Assembly (NCBI RefSeq): GCF_036898095.1
Contig: NC_090746.1
Coordinates: forward strand, 111,399,671 to 111,463,670
Reading direction: 5' to 3'
DNA: 64,000 nt
DNA from: Palaemon carinicauda
Lineage: Eukaryota > Arthropoda > Malacostraca > Decapoda > Palaemonidae
Shown: piece after piece, positions 46,946 through 59,191 of the stretch
Layout: every line of letters starts with the position of its first letter
Position numbering within the stretch: position 1 is the first letter of the stretch
Notes under the pieces: generated by a model
Databases searched by the model: none
Seen by the model: the letters and a program-made list of their open reading frames with translations, nothing else
Told to the model about the DNA's origin: nothing
Program-made: the position numbers and the translations under genes

Positions 46946-47772
46946 AAAAGTGTTTTTTTCCTTTTTCAAGAGTTTGTTCCCAGCTTTATTTTGTTTTACA
47001 CATCTACTCTTGAGAGTAGCTGAACAAATACCAGAAGGAGAGGACAAAACATCATGAAAAAGGTATATATTTAAAGAATAGGCAAGAGTGGAAAGGTCTA
47101 AAACTCATGTCTAGCCTGATTGAGGAAAAGCTTAAATAACACACGATGATAATGATTTACTATATATATAACGATGGATCCAAAAAGATATCAGTCTCTC
47201 CTTCAGCTTTGGTACCACTCAAGGAACTCCCCAATGAGCATTCGATAGTCTGTGAACCATTGCTTTTAATGATGTCCAGTAGATCATGCAAACCATGCTA
47301 TAACAATGATAAGCAGTACTAGATGGTACCTCGGTGACACACAAGAATAAACCACCATCATACAGTATTTAATGGCATCAGTGAAAAAACTATGCCTAAC
47401 AAAGCAATTACCAAAAGTCTCTCCAATCTTCGAGGTAATGAACATAACCCAAGCAGCAGCTGCAAAAAAAGTTGTCAGAAATTGTACTACTAAGGAATAA
47501 AGGTTGACTAATGTGGCCTGTATTTTCCTCAAAGTCTATCTTTGGTGGAAAATTTTTTGCACTATGTCATGAGATAGTTTAATTTCTTGAAATGCCGGAT
47601 GCAAGGAGTATCCTTAGGTAATAAATCTTTATTCAGATTGGCACTGACCAAACAAGTAGGATTATTTGGGTGTTAATTACCCAACACTTTTTATATATAG
47701 TAAACCTTTGGCATAGGAATACGCTAATCCTACCATACTTTAACAGGAGGAAGGGACCCATTTGGAGTATTA

Positions 47773-47953
<181 letters not shown>

Positions 47954-49625
47954 ATCCAGCTGTACCCCCAAAAAAATAATTAAGGCAGCCAAAACCTTCT
48001 TAAAAGTCAGTATAAAGTTTGGAAAATTCTCCTATTGCAACAAATAAAACTGACTAAATTTTATGAATAGTTTGGTAAAAAAAATTTTGGTTTGTTGATG
48101 AATAAATCATAACCATCACTATCATCAATCTGTATACATCGGACTTTTCATTTACATACAGTGTTAGATGTAAAATGAGTTTTCTCCATTGTCTTCCATC
48201 TTACTTCCTGTCTTCTTTCTTAAATAGCGTAAGTTTAACCCGAGCTCCATCCCACACTAGTCAAGGATTTAAACTAAGTACCTTTTTAGTTAATATATAT
48301 GCCATTGTATTTTTTTTTTTTTGTCCTGCTATACCCATACAGAATATTTTGATTATAGCACTAGGGCTTCATCTAAACATTCAAGATCTAATATCTATTT
48401 ACCATTAATAGAAAACTTTCTATGCAACTACATAGGTAATGCGATCTTCCTAGCTTGCTCTGAATCAAATGAAATGCCCTCCATCGTTTTCTGACCAAAA
48501 TATAACTTTTGATATCTAAAAATCTGTGCTCAAATATTAAAATCGTAATGCAGACAATGCACATAGGAGCTATTTCATGTGCCATACACATTATTATGAA
48601 TTTAATCTACTATAATGCCTATATTTTGCTTTTCATAAAATATTGCAAATAATTAAAAACTATATATCTTACAATCAAACCTAAACGAGTACAGTATTTA
48701 ACATTCAATATAAACTTGACAAAAACAGGCCTAAATATATTGAAAAACAAAGTAATAACTAAAAATAATCAATATGCCCTCCCCATTTAAATAATAGCTC
48801 AAAATGCAATCAGTGATAAGTAGGGGTCCTCTGGATGTGGTGTTACACACCATAAAAATAAAGATACATACCATGCAATATATGGTTATGATCATAATTA
48901 TAAGAAATTTGAATCTCTGAAAGACATTGGGATACAGGCTGCCCATAAACTTCCAATAAAACAGAATATTTCTGTCAATTATGTTTGCAGTAGAATCTAG
49001 CTTATTTTTTATACTATTTGATTCCTTGGCGTTAAAAATGGTGATTATCCGTCACAATCATATTTTTATGTTTAGGAATTACGATATTGACGAAAATCTT
49101 TTTCTAAGGCAACTATTTTGTTAAAGACAAGATGGCTGCCATTATATAGATAAGGCAAATGGAAACATTGTCTTCTTTCTGATTGCTAATAAAATATAAT
49201 TTCCTAAGATGTACAGTTTTGATACTCTCCACTAAAATCTGGCGAAACTACATAGTGAACTGGAATATAAGGGAAGTCCCTCCCATTACTTGGTGAAATT
49301 TAAGAGGTTGGAGAGCAAGATGGAAGAAAGGAAGAGAAAATGGAGGTGAAGTGGGAGGATATAAGGCAAATGTAACTAGGGGCCCAAGGAACACTACAAT
49401 GACTTAAGTAATGCCTACAATATACCACGCGAGGTACACCGATACCACCAACTTCACGACTAGTTATTTCGTAAGCTTAGCATACTAGCAAAAATAGATA
49501 TAGAGTAAAACCTTCATTTCATGCTTTTCGTTATATTTATTGTTTACTGGACTTATAATTTGTGTTGCAAGAAAACTTGTTTATCTTTACATGCCCTTAG
49601 CTAAACTACAATTTGGGATGCCTAC

Positions 49626-49629
<4 letters not shown>

Positions 49630-49715
<86 letters not shown>
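49630..49715. repeat. (GT)n microsatellite
   Basis: About 42 uninterrupted TG units. Confidence 0.99.
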
Positions 49716-49716
<1 letters not shown>

Positions 49717-50104
49717 GTCATCTATATTTCAAAATTTTTAACAATAGTACTGGTAAGCAAAATCTAAATGTCCATCACTTTCACTTGATTTTTTGAATGA
49801 AAATTAATCGATAGGGAAAACATTTACCCCCATCCTAAAAACTATTTGTTTTTTGGTATTCAAATCGTTGGGTAGGTCTGGATTTGCTTTTACCAGGCCT
49901 TTTTTAATGTCAAAAGCATCGCTTACACCCTCAAGAAGAAACACTGTACAGTAGCACTGACAATTGTCTCTCTTCCTCTTTACTTGAGAAGCCACTATAA
50001 TCATTCGTTCCAAATTTGGAAGATACTGGAACTCTTTAGCTCTATTTTTTTTCTTTCAATCATTCCAAATCACAAAACTGGAATTGAAAATACAAACTCC
50101 TTTG

Positions 50105-50345
50105 CCACAATACGTTATCCAGAAATTACATCTTGTAAGATCAGTCACTTGAAATAGTATTAATATCAAATTGAGTTGGCAATACGTTATCCAGAAATTA
50201 CATCTTGTAAGATCAGTCACTTAAGTATCAGTAATATCAAATTAATTTTGCAATACGTTGTCCAGAAATTAGAAAGTGTTTGTCCAAATATTTATTATTG
50301 GAGCGCAGTCATGTTCAAGGTTGGAGCAAGACCAAAACAGATACA
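50105..50345 (-). repeat. Inverted copy of the 72-bp minisatellite and its flank
   Basis: Two to three units in reverse orientation (aatacgttatccagaaatta, catcttgtaagatcagtcac), then the reverse complement of the unique flank that precedes the main array at 53597-53640 (gtgtttgtccaaatatttat; gcagtcatgttcaag). Confidence 0.85.
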
Positions 50346-50503
50346 TGACATGTATCAAAATCGACATTTTGTGGAACTAAAATCAAGAGGGGTTCTACAC
50401 CAAGTGCTATAACTAATCCAGAATAGAATCAAGGGTTGGGGTGCAGATTACTAAAAGCTAACTAATAACAGCATAAGTTAGAGAGTTAACGAAAGCATGG
50501 CGA

Positions 50504-50735
50504 AAAGACAAACAAGACATGGGTGACAAAAACAATAAGTGATCTATGCTGAATGACACAACAGCTTTGTGGCATATAAAAAAAATCTTCCGACTGTACA
50601 TACACAGTAGTATATCGGAAGGACAAACAAGACACAGGGGACAAAAACAATAAGTGACCTATGCTGAATCACACGACAACTTTGTGGCATATACAAAAAA
50701 ATCTTCCGACTGTACATACACAGTAGTATATCAAC
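50504..50735. repeat. Two-copy tandem duplication, about 116 bp
   Basis: gacaaacaagaca...gggacaaaaacaataagtga and aaatcttccgactgtacata recur, with roughly 10 differences including small indels. Confidence 0.85.
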
Positions 50736-50890
50736 ATCACATATGACAGATTAACAATGATTAATCCCAGTAGACAGACAATACAATCAACACTTTAATC
50801 ATCACTAACATCACATTAATTCACATTGAAAATAGTCATGAAATTAACAAAAACACCCGCCACCAAAAATTACACACAAAGAGTACTTAC

Positions 50891-51036
50891 TGGATAGTCG
50901 ACATACGAATCCAAAGGCATGAGAGTAAGTATGGCATCCAGCAAGGCTGGGATGCTTACACCATCTGCTCTGTATTCCTTGGGTCCTCCAGGCGAATTAC
51001 AGATGGAGTGCGTTGGGAAATTGATGTCAGCAAGCA
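50891..51036 (-). CDS. FUOM: Fucose mutarotase, exon with fucose-binding segment
   Basis: Acceptor ttcaacag (51044-51037) and donor gtaagtac (50890-50883). 146 nt: two bases finish a codon (probably Val) from the missing upstream exon, then 48 codons LADINFPTHSICNSPGGPKE, YRADGVSIPALLDAILTLMP, LDSYVDYP. The order LAD-NFP-SIC...RADG..IP.LL.A.L.L.PLD.YV is the signature of FUOM. It joins in frame to the exon at 45583. The preceding exon, which should carry the catalytic His of a GHGDEI-like motif, was searched for by eye up to 64000 and not found. Confidence 0.96.
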
Positions 51037-51093
51037 CTGTTGAAGGAGAAATTATTTAATAGATGGTGGGTTAAAAGCTAAATAGATACCAAT

Positions 51094-51345
51094 AGCCTAT
51101 TGTCTAGGGTTAGAGTTATCTTGCTTAAGGGTACAATCGGGCCAACTATTCTATCCTATTTCTCTTCCTCTTCTTTTGTTAAAGTTTTTATACTTTATGT
51201 AGGAGATATTTATTCTAATGTTGGTACTGTTCTTAAAATATTCTATTTTTCCTTGTTTCCTTTCCTCACAGGGCTATTTTCCCTGTTGGAGCCCCTAGGC
51301 TTATAGCATCCTGCTTTTCCAACTAGGGTTGTAGCTTAGCAAGTA

Positions 51346-51395
<50 letters not shown>
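51094..51395 (+). repeat. Non-coding LINE-tailed repeat, plus-strand copy with (AAT)n tail
   Basis: ctttcctcacagggctattt, gttggagcccctaggcttat, caactagggttgtagcttag, then caagtagtaat running into (AAT)n at 51346-51395. Same family as 31443-32110 in the opposite orientation. Confidence 0.8.
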
Positions 51396-51799
51396 TAATA
51401 CGAATAGAGATTTTCGGTTAACTAAAATTGGCATAAATATACAGAAAATATTTGCAACTAAATGAGCTTTCAATCTATAATTTCAAGTCATGCAATTAAA
51501 TCTTTCGAAACTGTAAATTATGTTCTTGCAAGTGCTTGCATAGTATCAGATCAGCTTTTGTACTAATTAAGTATTTACCTAACTGCTCTTCGTCGATTAC
51601 CTTCAACTAATTTCTTGTCCTCCTTGGACAATTTTCCAATATTTCAATTCAAAAGTTGAATTTACTAACATTCCGAGATTACGTCCTCCAAATGACAGAT
51701 TACTTACTGCATTTACTTCCGATATGAAGTCATAAACTCATTCGGAATATTGTTTACCTATATGGTTCTACACAAGTCTTCAAGATTTTTAGTAGTATC

Positions 51800-52184
51800 A
51801 CTATTATACTAGGCAGGCAGTTAATTCTAATAGCCATGCCTTCTCCATCACGAGGCTCAATACTACACAGTATTCTAGAAGTTTTATTCCAGCTGTGACC
51901 AAGTTGTGGAATAATCTTCCTAATCGGGTAGTTGAATCAGTAGAACTTCAAAAGTTCAAAGTTGCAGCAAATGTTTTTATGTTGAACAGGCTGACAATTC
52001 TTTTCATAGTTTATATATATGACATATCTGTTTTGACTTTGTTACTGGTTTTAGAATGATTTATTGTCAATTTGTTCTCATTTATTTATTTCCTTATTTC
52101 CTTTCCTCACTGGGCTATTTTGCCCTGTTGCAGCCCTTGGACTTATAGCCTCTTGCTTTTCCAATCGGGGTTGTAGCATGGCTA

Positions 52185-52238
<54 letters not shown>
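51800..52238 (+). mobile_element. CR1-like LINE 3' fragment with (AAT)n tail
   Basis: Plus-strand RT C-terminus (RQAVNSNSHAF, LWNNLPNRVVESVELQKFKV), stop, 3'UTR (cctcactgggctattttgcc), then ggctagtaataat into (AAT)n at 52183-52238. The best preserved 3' end of this family in the window. Confidence 0.82.
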
Positions 52239-52565
52239 TACATTCAATGCATCAACTTAAGCATTAGTCTTCTTTTCTAGCCTTGCTTTTACGGAGCTGT
52301 TCTTCAGCAGTTGCCAATGAATATTTAACCTGGTTAGTTTGCATATGTAGAAAGTTTTATTATGAGCGAGACTACTGTCAGTGTGTACTTCTCTATTTTA
52401 CAAGCATTAAACAGTAATTTCTTGAATGATCATAAACAAACAATCGTTTAGTTTTGTTATCCTTTAAAATCTGGTTTTCTATGTACGGTTAACGCTAAAC
52501 ATGCAAAGAAAACAGTTTTCAGCGCGTACTATGATAAATCCCACCAAGCATAAATAGGCTCTTTT

Positions 52566-52928
52566 ATTATTACCATCATGATCATTACTAGCTAAACTAC
52601 AACCCTAGTTGGAAAAGAAAGATGCTATAAACCTAAGGGCTACAACAGGGAAAAATAGCCCAGTCAGAAAAGGAATAAACTATATAAAAATTAATAGAAT
52701 AAATAAAATACAATATTTTAAGAACAGTAACAACAGTAAAATAACTTTTTTAAATAACAGTAATAACATTAAAACAGATCTTTTATATGCAAAATATAAA
52801 CATATGCCAGCTTGTTAAAAACTCACATAATTATTTGCTAAGATATAACACTAAATGGAAAAGCAAGATGCTATAAGCCCAAGGGCTCCATCAGGGAAAA
52901 TAGCTGTGAGGAATGGAAATAAATGATT
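52566..52928 (-). repeat. LINE 3'-end fragments (two)
   Basis: tactagctaaactacaaccc (52590) with its 3'UTR to about 52830, then a second short piece, tgctaagatataacactaaa to gaaaatagctgtgagga (52848-52905). Confidence 0.7.
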
Positions 52929-52997
52929 TGAAAAAATCCCCCAATTTTACTCTTTTATTAAAGAAAAAACGTAAACTATGATATACGCACAAATGCA

Positions 52998-53120
52998 GAT
53001 TTTTCAATTTTCGGTGGTTCAAGCAATAATATCTACTAGCAAAATCGAACTCTTTGAGCATGCAGATTTTTCCATTTTCGGTGGTTCAAGCATGAACATC
53101 TACTAGCAAATTCTGACTTT
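52998..53120. repeat. Two-copy duplication, about 64 bp
   Basis: gcagatttttcaattttcgg and gcagatttttccattttcgg, each followed by tggttcaagca and atctactagcaaa. Confidence 0.8.
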
Positions 53121-53181
53121 TAGAGCTCAATTAGAACAGAATATTTCAGTGTTCTAATTCCCGTTTTGGAGCTCTTGTGGT

Positions 53182-53185
53182 GAAG

Positions 53186-53215
<30 letters not shown>
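53182..53215. repeat. (GAA)n microsatellite
   Basis: Eleven GAA units. Confidence 0.98.
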
Positions 53216-53216
<1 letters not shown>

Positions 53217-53277
53217 TTCATTGCAATTCGCTTCAGTCTTTCCCCACAGCCCCAGATGAGTAACTAGCTCCATTTTA

Positions 53278-53569
53278 ACAACAACCAACATTAAAGACAT
53301 GAATATAAAGTCTAGTATTTCCCTAACTGCTTATCTTTTCCACCTATTTAACAACAACCAACATTAAAGACATGAATATAAAGTCTAGTATTTCCCTAAC
53401 TGCTTATCTTTTCCACCTATTTAACAACAACCAACATTAAAGACATGAATATAAAGTCTAGTATTTCCCTAACTGCTTATCTTTTCCACCTATTTAACAA
53501 CAACCAACATTAAAGACATGAATATAAAGTCTAGTATTTCCCTAACTGCTTATCTTTTCCACCTATTTA
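53278..53569. repeat. Four perfect 73-bp tandem repeats
   Basis: Units start at 53278, 53351, 53424 and 53497 (acaacaaccaacattaaaga...). I see no differences between copies, implying a very recent expansion or an assembly artefact. Confidence 0.95.
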
Positions 53570-53639
53570 CGTAATATTTTTTACTAAACATTTCAGCCAC
53601 AATGAACATGACTGCTCTCCAACAATGAATATTTGGACA

Positions 53640-55806
53640 AACACGTTCTAATTTCTGGTTAACGTATTGCCAACTCAATTTGATATTAATGATACTTAAG
53701 TGACTGATCTTACAAGATGTAATTTCTGGTTAACGTATCGCCAACTCAATATGATATTAATGCTACTTCAAGTGAGTGATCTTACAAGATGTAATTTCTG
53801 GGTAACGTATCGCCAACTCAATATGATATTAATGCTACTTCAAGTGAGTGATCTTACAAGATGTAATTTCTGGACAACGTATTGCCAACTCAATTTGATA
53901 TCAATGCTACTAGTTTCTGGACAACGTATTGCCAACTCAATTTGATATCAATGCTACTACAAGTGACTGATCTTACAAGATGTAGTTTCTGGACAACGTA
54001 TTGCCAACTCAATTTGATATCAATGCTACTACAAGTGACTGATCTTACAAGAAGTAATTTCTGGACAACGCATTGCCAACTTAATTTGATATTAATGCTA
54101 CTTAAGTGACTGATCTTACAAGATGTAATTTCTGGGTAACGTATCGCCAACTCAATATGATATTAATGCTACTTCAAGTGAGTGATCTTACAAGATGTAA
54201 TTTCTGGACAACGTATTGCCAACTCAATTTGATCTTACAAGATGTAATTTCTGGATAACGTATTGCTCACTCAATTTGATATCGATGCTACTTCAAGCGA
54301 CTCATCTGGCAAGATGTAACTTCTGGATAACGTATTGCCCACTCAAGTTGATATCGATGCCACTTCAAGTGACTCATCTGGCAAGATGTAACTTCTGGAT
54401 AACGTATTGCCCACTCAAGTTGATATCGATGCCACTTCAAGCGACTCATCTGGCAAGATGTAATTTCTGGATAACGTATTGCCCACTCAAGTTGATATCG
54501 ATGCCACTTCAAGTGACTCATCTGGCAAGATGTAATTTCTGGATAACGTATTGCCCACTCAAGTTGATATCGATGCCACTTCAAGCGACTCATCTGGCAA
54601 GATGTAATTTCTGGATAACGTATTGCCAACTCTATTTGATACTAATGCTCCTTCAAGTGACTGATCTTACAAGATGTAATTTCTGGATAACGTATTGCCA
54701 ACTCTATTTGATATTAATGCTCCTTCAAGTGACAGATCTTACAAGATGTAATTTCTGGATAACGTATTGCCAACTCTATTTGATATTAATGCTTCTTCAA
54801 GTGACTGATCTTACAAGATGTAATTTCTCGATAACGTATTGCCAACTCAATTTGATCTTACAAGATGTAATTTCTGGATAACGTATTGCTCACTCAATTT
54901 GATATCGATGCTACTTCAAGCGACTCATCTGGCAAGATGTAACTTCTGGATAACGTATTGCCCACTCAAGTTGATATCGATGCCACTTCAAGCGACTCAT
55001 CTGACAAGATGTAACTTCTGGATAACGCATTGCCCACTCAAGTTGATATCGATGCCACTTCAAGCGACTCATCTGACAAGATGTAACTTCTGGAAAACGC
55101 ATTGCCCACTCAAGTTGATATCGATGCCACTTCAAGCGACTCATTTGACAAGATGTAACTTCTGGAAAACGCATTGCCCACTCAAGTTGATATCGATGCC
55201 ACTTCAAGCGACTCATCTGACAAGATGTAACTTCTGGAAAACGCATTGCCCACTCAAGTTGATATCGATGCCACTTCAAGCGACTCATCTGACAAGATGT
55301 AACTTCTGGAAAACGCATTGCCCACTCAAGTTGATATCGATGCCACTTCAAGCGACTCATCTGACAAGATGTAACTTCTGGAAAACGCATTGCCAACTCA
55401 AGTTGATATCGATGCCACTTCAAGCGACTCATCTGACAAGATGTAACTTCTGGAAAACGCATTGCCAACTCAATTTGATATCAATGCCACTTCAAGCGAC
55501 TGATCTTACAAGATGTAACTTCTGGAAAACGCATTGCCAACTCAATTTGATATCAATGCCACTTCAAGCGACTGATCTTACAAGATGTAATTTCTGGATA
55601 ACGCATTGCCAACTCAATTTGATATTAATGCCACTTCAAGCGACTGATCTTACAAGATGTAATTTCTGGACAACGCATTGCCAACTTAATTTGATATTAA
55701 TGCCACTTCAAGCGACTGATCTTACAAGATGTAATTTCTGGACAACGTATTGCCAACTTAATTTGATATTAATGCTACTTAAGTGACTGATCTTACAAGA
55801 TGTAAA
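53640..55806. repeat. 72-bp minisatellite array, about 30 units
   Basis: Unit core: gatcttacaagatgtaattt, ctggataacgtattgccaac, tcaatttgatattaatgcta, cttcaagtgact. The 72-bp period is divisible by three and the consensus lacks stops in one frame on each strand, giving long pseudo-ORFs (54216-54881, 54839-55786, and 55468-54911 on the minus strand) with a 24-residue period. Subfamilies occur in blocks: alternating aagcga/aagtga pairs at 54290-54600 and near-identical units at 55000-55440. A truncated 47-bp unit recurs at about 54230 and 54853, 623 bp apart (8 x 72 + 47), a higher-order duplication. Confidence 0.95.
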
Positions 55807-56110
55807 AACAGGAAAAAAATATCCACAAAAGTAAACTGAAATACGAAACGTTAGACGAATAGTTATGCAAATAGACCGGTAAGTCTTTTGACCGAAGGAA
55901 ACAATATTTTCATTATAGAAACAACTTAATCTAATTACATGGGATATTTCTCAGGAAGAAAATAGTTTAGTAAGAAAGTGACCTATCATTGGATTCATCT
56001 TAAGTGGATGATAGTTAAGTAGTTCAGCTCTTTTTCTTTACTAAAGTGTATGTTCTTATTTTTCAAAGCTGCAACTCACCCACGAATGTAATATATTACT
56101 TAGGTAATAA

Positions 56111-56116
<6 letters not shown>
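55807..56116. other. Unassigned intron DNA
   Basis: Nothing recognised. Confidence 0.4.
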
Positions 56117-56163
<47 letters not shown>

Positions 56164-56347
56164 TTTCGCAATTCCTTAAGAAAATAAGTATGATTTATAA
56201 GATTTTATTTAAGAAAGCTTTCACGACAAAAATAATTCATAATGAACGCAGGAGTTCAAAGGGCCTTGGTAATGGTATATACATACGGATCCTTTAAGAT
56301 ATCAAATAAATTTCATCGTGTACACAAGACAGGTCTGGAAAAGCCCC

Positions 56348-56393
<46 letters not shown>

Positions 56394-56531
56394 TAAATCA
56401 AACAAGACTTTATAATAAAACAATACCGCTGGTCAATAGGATGTGTCTTTCAATAAGGTCTTAAAACTGGACTTTCCAGAGATAAACCCCATTTACAAAG
56501 GTGAACGATCAAACAATGACAGAGCCCTTCT

Positions 56532-56583
<52 letters not shown>
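56117..56583. repeat. Three (GA)n tracts
   Basis: (GA)n at 56117-56161, 56349-56390 and 56535-56583, with unrelated sequence between. Confidence 0.97.
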
Positions 56584-56586
<3 letters not shown>

Positions 56587-56634
56587 ACATGACGTCATTG
56601 GATTGGAGAGTGACTGCATTGCTATACCGAAACC

Positions 56635-56697
<63 letters not shown>

Positions 56698-56937
56698 TTG
56701 CTAAGCTGCAACCCTAGTTGGAAAAGCAGGATGCTATAACCCCAGGGGATTCAACAGGGAAAATAGCCCAGTGAGGAAAGTAAAATAAGGAAAAAAAAAT
56801 ATCTTAACAGTAACATTAAAATAAACATCTATATAAAGTAGAAAAACCCTAATCAAACAAGAGGAAGAGAACAGCTTGACCGAGTGCACCCTCAAGCAAG
56901 AGAACTCCAACCCAAGACAGTGGAAGACCATGGCCTC
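56635..56937 (-). repeat. Non-coding LINE-tailed repeat with (ATT)n tail
   Basis: (ATT)n at 56635-56695, directly followed by acttgctaagctgcaaccct and the family body to about 56937. Confidence 0.82.
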
Positions 56938-57210
56938 CTAAAGCTTCAAGCAAGATGATTAGCTTATTCAAAGCTTAGGTATTAATCTACATTGCTGACA
57001 GTGTCAGCGTATTTGCCAACGTCACAGCTAGTGAATCACTACCGTCAGGAGAAAGTACAGACTTTCAGGTATTTCCCATTTGTATTCCTTTTAAATGGAC
57101 ACTGTGCCCGGCGAGTAATAGAGAAAATAACGATTAAAAGAGGGAGACTGCACGAAGATGCATGGGATGTTTTGTTTCAATAACGTCGCCACTAACAACG
57201 AAGCCAATTC

Positions 57211-57250
<40 letters not shown>

Positions 57251-57294
57251 CCAATTCATGTGAGAGAGAGAGAGAGAGAAAGAGAAGCAATTCA

Positions 57295-57343
<49 letters not shown>
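57211..57343. repeat. Three (GA)n tracts separated by a repeated linker
   Basis: 57211-57250, 57262-57284 and 57297-57343. The linkers and left flank share caattcatg, so the block looks like tandem duplication of a linker plus (GA)n. Confidence 0.95.
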
Positions 57344-57346
<3 letters not shown>

Positions 57347-57429
57347 TATTATGGAGCCTATGGTGTATGAAGTTTGCAAAAAAAAAATCTTTTAAAGGTT
57401 TAATAGTCATTCATGAATGGTAAAGGCAA

Positions 57430-57665
57430 GGGTCTATGACAATGGCCTAGAAACCAACTATATATAAATATGATAAGCGCCCAAGTCCCCTCTCTTCCCA
57501 AGCTAAGACCAGGGAGGACCAGGCAATGGCTGCTGACGATTCAGCAGGTAGACTTACAAGATCCCCCAACCTCACCATCCTTCGCTCACAAGGATGGCGA
57601 GGTTGCAGAAACTACAAGAAACAATTGAGCTTGAGCGTGACTCGAACTCCAGTCCGGCATATCGA
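57430..57665 (-). repeat. tRNA-derived SINE, minus-strand copy
   Basis: The minus strand reads a B-box-like gagttcgagtc near 57645, then the body found at 61400-61640 (caaccacaccatccttgtga-like, here ctcgccatccttgtgagcga) and ggaccaggcaatgg. Diverged. Confidence 0.7.
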
Positions 57666-57813
57666 CAGACAGGGACGTTTCAAAAGACTGGCTAATCTAT
57701 CAGAGTGGACTCAGTGGAGCAAAGAATTGAATTATCAACAATCTGAAGAACAAAAGGGGGTTGAAAACTGTTCTGGGATGCAATTCATACAATGGGCGCA
57801 AACGTTTTATGGG

Positions 57814-58016
57814 CAGAGTTGCCAGTTTTTCTAAATGAGAAAAAGGCCAACTTTTAAACAGCGGAAGCTTTAAAAGGCTAAACCATTAGTAGAAAAAGGA
57901 CAAAAATATACCATTTATGGCCAATAAATTTCAAAAAGGCCAAATTGAGATATTTGGCACGACAAAAGGTCACAATTGAGGGGTTTGGCCTGAAAAAGGC
58001 CAAACTGGCAACCCTG
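57814..58016. mobile_element. hAT-type MITE with 8-bp target duplication
   Basis: 203 bp bounded by inverted ends CAGAGTTGCCAGTTT and AAACTGGCAACCCTG. Flanked by perfect 8-bp duplications tttatggg (57806-57813 and 58017-58024). Subterminal aaaaaggcc motifs repeat in both orientations. No coding capacity. End sequence and 8-bp duplication fit the hAT superfamily. Confidence 0.85.
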
Positions 58017-58379
58017 TTTATGGGAACAATAACAGGTTAAGGGGTATAAACGAACAATTAACACATTTGAAATTAATTAATTTTATATTAATTTAGGTTA
58101 ATCACATAATCATTTGAGTATTTAATCTCTCTATATTACTTGACCTACTTTTGGAAATTCATTAACTTTTCCAGACACCCCAATTATGAGTGCCCTACAA
58201 ATTTTTGATAAATATTCATGTACATTCTTCTGATGCATAGGAAGCCGGAACTAGGCCGTTTATAGATATTAAAAATAAAGGAAAAATTACATATGCTGTC
58301 ATGGATGGGCCCTATATCACTGTCTCAGGTTCATTTTATACAATAAAAATTAGATTTCATGTTTGCAGATAAACCTTTT

Positions 58380-58380
<1 letters not shown>

Positions 58381-58428
<48 letters not shown>
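58381..58428. repeat. (GA)n microsatellite
   Basis: About 24 GA units. Confidence 0.98.
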
Positions 58429-58433
<5 letters not shown>

Positions 58434-58588
58434 TAGTTGTATTTCTGCATTTTTTCCATAAGGTCGGAGGGAAAGGAAGTGGCCGAATGGTATGTCGAAA
58501 AGAATTCCCATGAGGCGTTTTGGGGTTAATACCACAAATTAAAGAGATTTGCACTGCGAAGGGCCGACCCTGGGGCAGTTTTGGGACC

Positions 58589-58628
<40 letters not shown>

Positions 58629-59150
58629 TTTTTTGTTGTCGTTTATTTGGATTTTTTTTATTTGTAAATTCCCAAAATCTGCTTTCATACCTGAAAGTGC
58701 TTTCAAGTTTCACCTTCTGATTTGAATGCTTTCACAAGACACTTTTTATTTATTTTTTGTTTAAGCGATATGTACCACATATAGTTGTCACAAGACACTT
58801 TCTTTTACACAATATATGGTCAGATGAATTAGACATTAAAGAAAAAATAATACGAAAATAACATTGTAATAAAAAAAAAAATTAATTGCAAGCTTTGAAT
58901 CTACGTCGAAATCTCATGAACCGACTGAAGAATTTGTCCTTTTCGAAGCTTGTTTTTATTATGTAATCAAGCAAACCAATAGTGCAACTGGGAAGTCACA
59001 GCTGTAGGAATGTGGGAAGAGTACAGTAGAAGGGTTGATTTCGCATGCAGTACACCGCCTAGACTTGAATGTTTATGGCGATGCCGAATGCCTTAGTCGA
59101 TGATGGGGGAAAATTCCACAGACACGTCTAAATTGCAAGGTATTTGGAGA

Positions 59151-59191
<41 letters not shown>

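Noticed and set aside
54216..55786. ORFs of 221 and 315 codons with 24-residue repeats (RCNFW...)
   Set aside because: They arise from the 72-bp minisatellite, whose period is divisible by three; the opposite strand is open too, there is no start context, and no known repeat protein matches.
53640..55806. Could the regularly spaced units be a CRISPR-like array?
   Set aside because: The units are head-to-tail with no unique spacers, and the genome is eukaryotic.
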